From contig CAYSPT010000001.1 of the NCBI GenBank assembly GCA_964432985.1, forward strand, positions 62,001 through 126,000: 64,000 nucleotides of DNA, written 5' to 3'. Of this stretch, positions 61,798 through 64,000 are shown one piece after another. Numbering within the stretch: the first letter of the stretch is position 1; each line of letters opens with the position of its first letter. The position numbers were made by a program, and so were the translations under genes. The stretch comes from CAYSPT01 sp964432985. GTDB taxonomy: Bacteria; Muiribacteriota; CAYSPT01. The notes under the pieces were generated by a model. That model was not told the DNA's origin. It saw nothing but the letters and a program-made list of their open reading frames with translations, and searched no databases.

Positions 61798-62364
61798 TTG
61801 TTTCTGGCCAGGGTCGTGGGAAATCTGGTAGCCAGCGTCAAATACCCTTCGTTGACTGGTATTAAGCTGGTGGTTTTGCAGCCTCTGGATGTTCACCTTC
61901 GTAAAAAGGGCAAGATGGTAATTGCCACCGACTCGATGGGTACCGGGTACGGCGAAACCGTTATGGTGGTAACCAGCAAGGAGGCGGCAATCCCGCACAA
62001 AGATATCGATCCGCTGGTTTCGTCCGATCACTGCGTAGTCGGTGTGGTGGACCGGGTAGACCTGACTGGCGCCTGCGATATATGCAGTGATATCACCTGC
62101 CCGAGAGAACCGGGCGGGAAGAACGATCTATGTCAAGCAAATAAAACCCGGAAAAAGATTACTGGTAAAGCCCAAAAGATAACGAAAAAAGCCCAAAAGG
62201 TAACGGGGAAAGCCCAACAGGTAACGGGTAAAGCCCAACAGGTAACGGGGAAAGCCCAAAAGGTAACGGGTAAAGCCCAACAGACAACTCCGGGTGTAAA
62301 GACTAAAAGAATAAAGAGCGCGACCAGGTCTGCAAAGAGTGCCAAGAAAGGATCTCGGACGTGA
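61798..62364 (+). CDS. BMC-P shell protein with cysteine-rich and lysine-rich C-terminal extension
   Basis: A 188-residue EutN-type protein, twice the usual length. Residues 1-90 are a normal BMC-P core, with LVVLQPLDVHLRKKGKM and VATDSMGTGYGETVMVVTS. Then a cysteine group (Cys93, 96, 101, 112) is followed by a tail from about 116-188 with 23 Lys/Arg and no acidic residue. The tail has six heptads of the pattern VTGKAQK (residues 121-162). The start is TTG at 61798, six bases after the preceding stop. It overlaps the next start by four bases. Function of the tail is unknown; nucleic-acid or acidic-cargo binding is a guess. Confidence 0.92.
   Translation: MFLARVVGNLVASVKYPSLTGIKLVVLQPLDVHLRKKGKMVIATDSMGTGYGETVMVVTSKEAAIPHKDIDPLVSSDHCVVGVVDRVDLTGACDICSDITCPREPGGKNDLCQANKTRKKITGKAQKITKKAQKVTGKAQQVTGKAQQVTGKAQKVTGKAQQTTPGVKTKRIKSATRSAKSAKKGSRT
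62158..62283 (+). repeat. Six 21-bp tandem repeats encoding the basic tail
   Basis: Units of the type GTAACGGGTAAAGCCCAACAG code for VTGKAQQ/K heptads. The first two copies are slightly diverged (ITGKAQK and ITKKAQK), the next four nearly identical, which suggests recent copy-number change. Confidence 0.92.
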
Positions 62365-62639
62365 TTATCGGCAGAGTTAAGGGGACCGTTTCTTCAACGG
62401 TGAAAAATCAAGGTCTCGAGGGTCACAAGATACTGGTGGTACAACCACTCGATTTGGAAGGGAAGGCGCAAGGAGACGCGTTCCTGGCGGTTGATGCGGT
62501 TGCAGCCGGCGAAGGCGACCTAGTAATTGTAATGAAGGAAGGAAGTTCCGCCCGGTTGGTGCTGGACAGTGATAGCATCCCGGTTGCTCAGGTCATCATG
62601 GGAATTATTGATGAAATACATATTGATGGAAAGTCTTGA
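62361..62639 (+). CDS. BMC-P (EutN/CcmL-type) shell vertex protein
   Basis: A 92-residue BMC-P protein, the third in the locus. IIGRVKGTVSSTVKNQGLEGHKILVVQPLDLEGK, AVDAVAAGEGDLVIVMKEGSSAR and VAQVIMGIIDEIHIDG fit the EutN/CcmL pattern. Unlike its neighbour it has no tail. GTG at 62361 overlaps the previous stop as GTGA, so the two are translated together; a mixed or tail-diluted pentamer population is possible. Confidence 0.94.
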   Translation: MIIGRVKGTVSSTVKNQGLEGHKILVVQPLDLEGKAQGDAFLAVDAVAAGEGDLVIVMKEGSSARLVLDSDSIPVAQVIMGIIDEIHIDGKS

Positions 62640-62718
62640 ATAGTAAGCAGTTTGAAATAGTAAGCCATTAAAATATGGTTGTTAAATGATGGCTGTTAAA
62701 AGAAAGGACGCGACGGCA

Positions 62719-64000
62719 ATGGATGATCTCATTGAAAAAATAACGCGGGAAGTTATGAATCGCATGTCCTCCCAAAGCAGCGCGCCTGCTGTAGTACCCA
62801 CCGCCTCCCGCAGGGTCCTGGTGGTAATATCCGGGGCTGTAAAGGCAGCTGACACGGTGTTTGCGGGACTCAAATCATTATCGCTTAAAGGCTGGAAACT
62901 CACGGGAGTTCTCACCACGTCGGCCGAAAATATCTGGGGCGCGGACCGCCTTAGCGCCGCCGCCGGATTTCAACAGTGCCTGACTGGAAACGTATTCAAC
63001 CTGGCGCATGAGCTTTTGCGGAATCACGAAGCGGTTGTCCTGGCCGTACCGAGCATCAATACCCTGGCCAAGGTGGCCTCACTCACCTGTGATAATCCAG
63101 CCACCGCCATCCTGCATGAAGCCATTCTCAATGGGGTGCCGGTACTGGTAGTGGTGGATTCTCTCAACGCGGCGGTGGCCACAGCGGCTCCGGCGGTTAA
63201 ACGTCGGGTCCAGGAGCTCATTAATACTGTTTCCAGTTACGGAGCACGCCCCATCTCTCTGGGTGAACTGTCTGACGTTCTGGGGGGGGGGCTGTCCGCC
63301 ATGCCTCAGGCGGTTGGGGCACGTGGTGAAACTGCTTTTTGCTCTCCGGTACAGTGCTCATCATCACCACCGGCGATGGTGTGTGACGCCTCCTCTGGTG
63401 AGTGCAGTGCCTGTGGGCTGTGCGTGGTGTATCGTAAAAGCAATGTCAATGAACTGCTCGAAGCGGGCGCGGAGCGAATAGGGGCCAAAACCGGCGTAGT
63501 CTCGGTGGAGGACCAGGTTGCCGGTATCATCGATCACACACTGCTCAAGCCCGACGCGACCTATGAGCAGATCCAGAAGATCTGTGAAGAGGCCCGTAAA
63601 CACCAGTTTGCTTCTGTGTGTGTCAACCCGGGTTATGTAGAGACCTGTGTTACCCTGCTTAAAGGCTCCGGGGTCATGGTGTGCACGGTGGTCGGATTCC
63701 CCCTGGGAGCCACCACCAGTGAAGCCAAGGCATTCGAGACCGCCGACGCCGTCCGCAAAGGAGCGGACGAAATCGATATGGTTATCAACGTAGGATCGCT
63801 CAAGGCGGGTAATTTCAAGCTGGTGGAAGACGATATCAAAGCCGTTGTCCAGGCTGCCTGCGGCCGTCCGGTCAAGGTTATTCTGGAAACGGCGCTGCTC
63901 ACTGATGAAGAAAAGATCATGGGGTGCACTTTATCCAAAGCCGCTGGTGCCAGTTTCGTCAAGACTTCCACCGGATTCGGACCGGGGGGCGCTACCGCTC
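62719..64000 (+). CDS. deoC: Flavoprotein-DeoC fusion (partial at the window end)
   Basis: An open frame of at least 427 residues that runs off the window. Residues 1-18 ([18 protein letters not shown]) are a targeting-type helix. Residues 29-190 look like the HFCD flavoprotein fold (phosphopantothenoylcysteine decarboxylase-like). Six cysteines at 208, 213, 222, 229, 232 and 235 end in CSACGLC, an iron-sulfur-type motif. From about 263, deoxyribose-phosphate aldolase begins with [23 protein letters not shown] and [12 protein letters not shown] follow, with Schiff-base Lys415. ATG at 62719 follows AAAGGA; an ATG 33 bases upstream is less likely. The frame was checked codon by codon. Confidence 0.92.
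   Translation, partial: MDDLIEKITREVMNRMSSQSSAPAVVPTASRRVLVVISGAVKAADTVFAGLKSLSLKGWKLTGVLTTSAENIWGADRLSAAAGFQQCLTGNVFNLAHELLRNHEAVVLAVPSINTLAKVASLTCDNPATAILHEAILNGVPVLVVVDSLNAAVATAAPAVKRRVQELINTVSSYGARPISLGELSDVLGGGLSAMPQAVGARGETAFCSPVQCSSSPPAMVCDASSGECSACGLCVVYRKSNVNELLEAGAERIGAKTGVVSVEDQVAGIIDHTLLKPDATYEQIQKICEEARKHQFASVCVNPGYVETCVTLLKGSGVMVCTVVGFPLGATTSEAKAFETADAVRKGADEIDMVINVGSLKAGNFKLVEDDIKAVVQAACGRPVKVILETALLTDEEKIMGCTLSKAAGASFVKTSTGFGPGGATA
63282..63291 (+). repeat. G10 homopolymer inside the flavoprotein-DeoC gene
   Basis: Ten consecutive G residues encode Gly189-191 at the junction between the flavoprotein domain and the cysteine linker. Tracts of this length are prone to slippage in replication and sequencing. 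Confidence 0.9.

Noticed and set aside
62133..62345. Minus-strand open frame in the tail of the BMC-P gene
   Set aside because: It is the complement of the repeat array and reads as a monotonous Ala/Trp/Pro/Val repeat; a by-product of the lysine-rich repeats.
1..64000. CRISPR arrays, transposases, phage or rRNA/tRNA genes
   Set aside because: The direct repeats present have unit sizes of 16, 20, 21 and 59 bp without unique spacers, and no integrase, transposase, cas or structural RNA sequence other than the 6S candidate was recognised.

Overview
The window (about 53% G+C by eye) comes from a Gram-negative bacterium: it encodes the lipid A/Kdo enzymes LpxK and WaaA, an outer-membrane beta-barrel, several exported lipoproteins and a flagellin. 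No rRNA, tRNA, phage, transposase or CRISPR is visible. The hisS-aspS pair, the 6S RNA and the microcompartment genes fit an uncultivated lineage near Desulfobacterota or the FCB/candidate-phylum bacteria. That placement is inference; nothing here fixes the phylum.

Layout. 1-9 kb: end of an outer-membrane protein, then NIF3-like/mutS2/CPBP protease, two U32-type proteins and a large membrane protein. 9-24 kb: exported proteins (a phosphatase-like protein, two multi-Ig lipoproteins, a fibronectin-III lipoprotein), mazG, a TamB/AsmA-like protein and a 1372-residue flagellin with a repeat-rich centre, read from a sigma-28-like promoter. 24-34 kb: queF behind a structured leader, lpxK, waaA, pssA, serS, xdhC-like, a phosphoesterase, ssb and an SH3 protein. 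34-43 kb: ornithine aminotransferase with a decaying triplication of its 3' end, a TPR protein, a Memo-family protein, DppA, a molybdenum-carrier-like protein, a cytidylyltransferase and a zinc-ribbon/rhomboid fusion. 43.8-48.5 kb: a three-subunit molybdenum hydroxylase and a MocA-like transferase, linked by function to the xdhC-like gene at 31 kb. 48.6-54.5 kb: HDOD protein, MBL hydrolase, hisS, aspS and a lytic transglycosylase.

54.8-64 kb is the most notable part. A 6S RNA candidate is followed within about 20 bases by a bacterial microcompartment (BMC) operon that runs off the window: triosephosphate isomerase with an extra N-terminal module, PduL, BMC-H, BMC-P, CoA-acylating aldehyde dehydrogenase, PduS, PduT, an RpiB-family protein, a small two-module protein, a BMC-P with a lysine-rich repeat tail, a third BMC-P, and a flavoprotein-cysteine linker-DeoC fusion. 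The set matches the sugar-phosphate-utilising (SPU) BMC class. The inferred route is deoxyribose-5-phosphate -> acetaldehyde + glyceraldehyde-3-phosphate (DeoC); acetaldehyde -> acetyl-CoA -> acetyl phosphate (AldDH, PduL); glyceraldehyde-3-phosphate <-> dihydroxyacetone phosphate (TPI). PduS/PduT could carry electrons across the shell. The unusual parts are the TPI extension shared with the small protein, the basic repeat tail, the RpiB active-site change and the flavoprotein-DeoC fusion.

All calls were made by reading; no search or folding program was run, so family names rest on recognised motifs and gene order.
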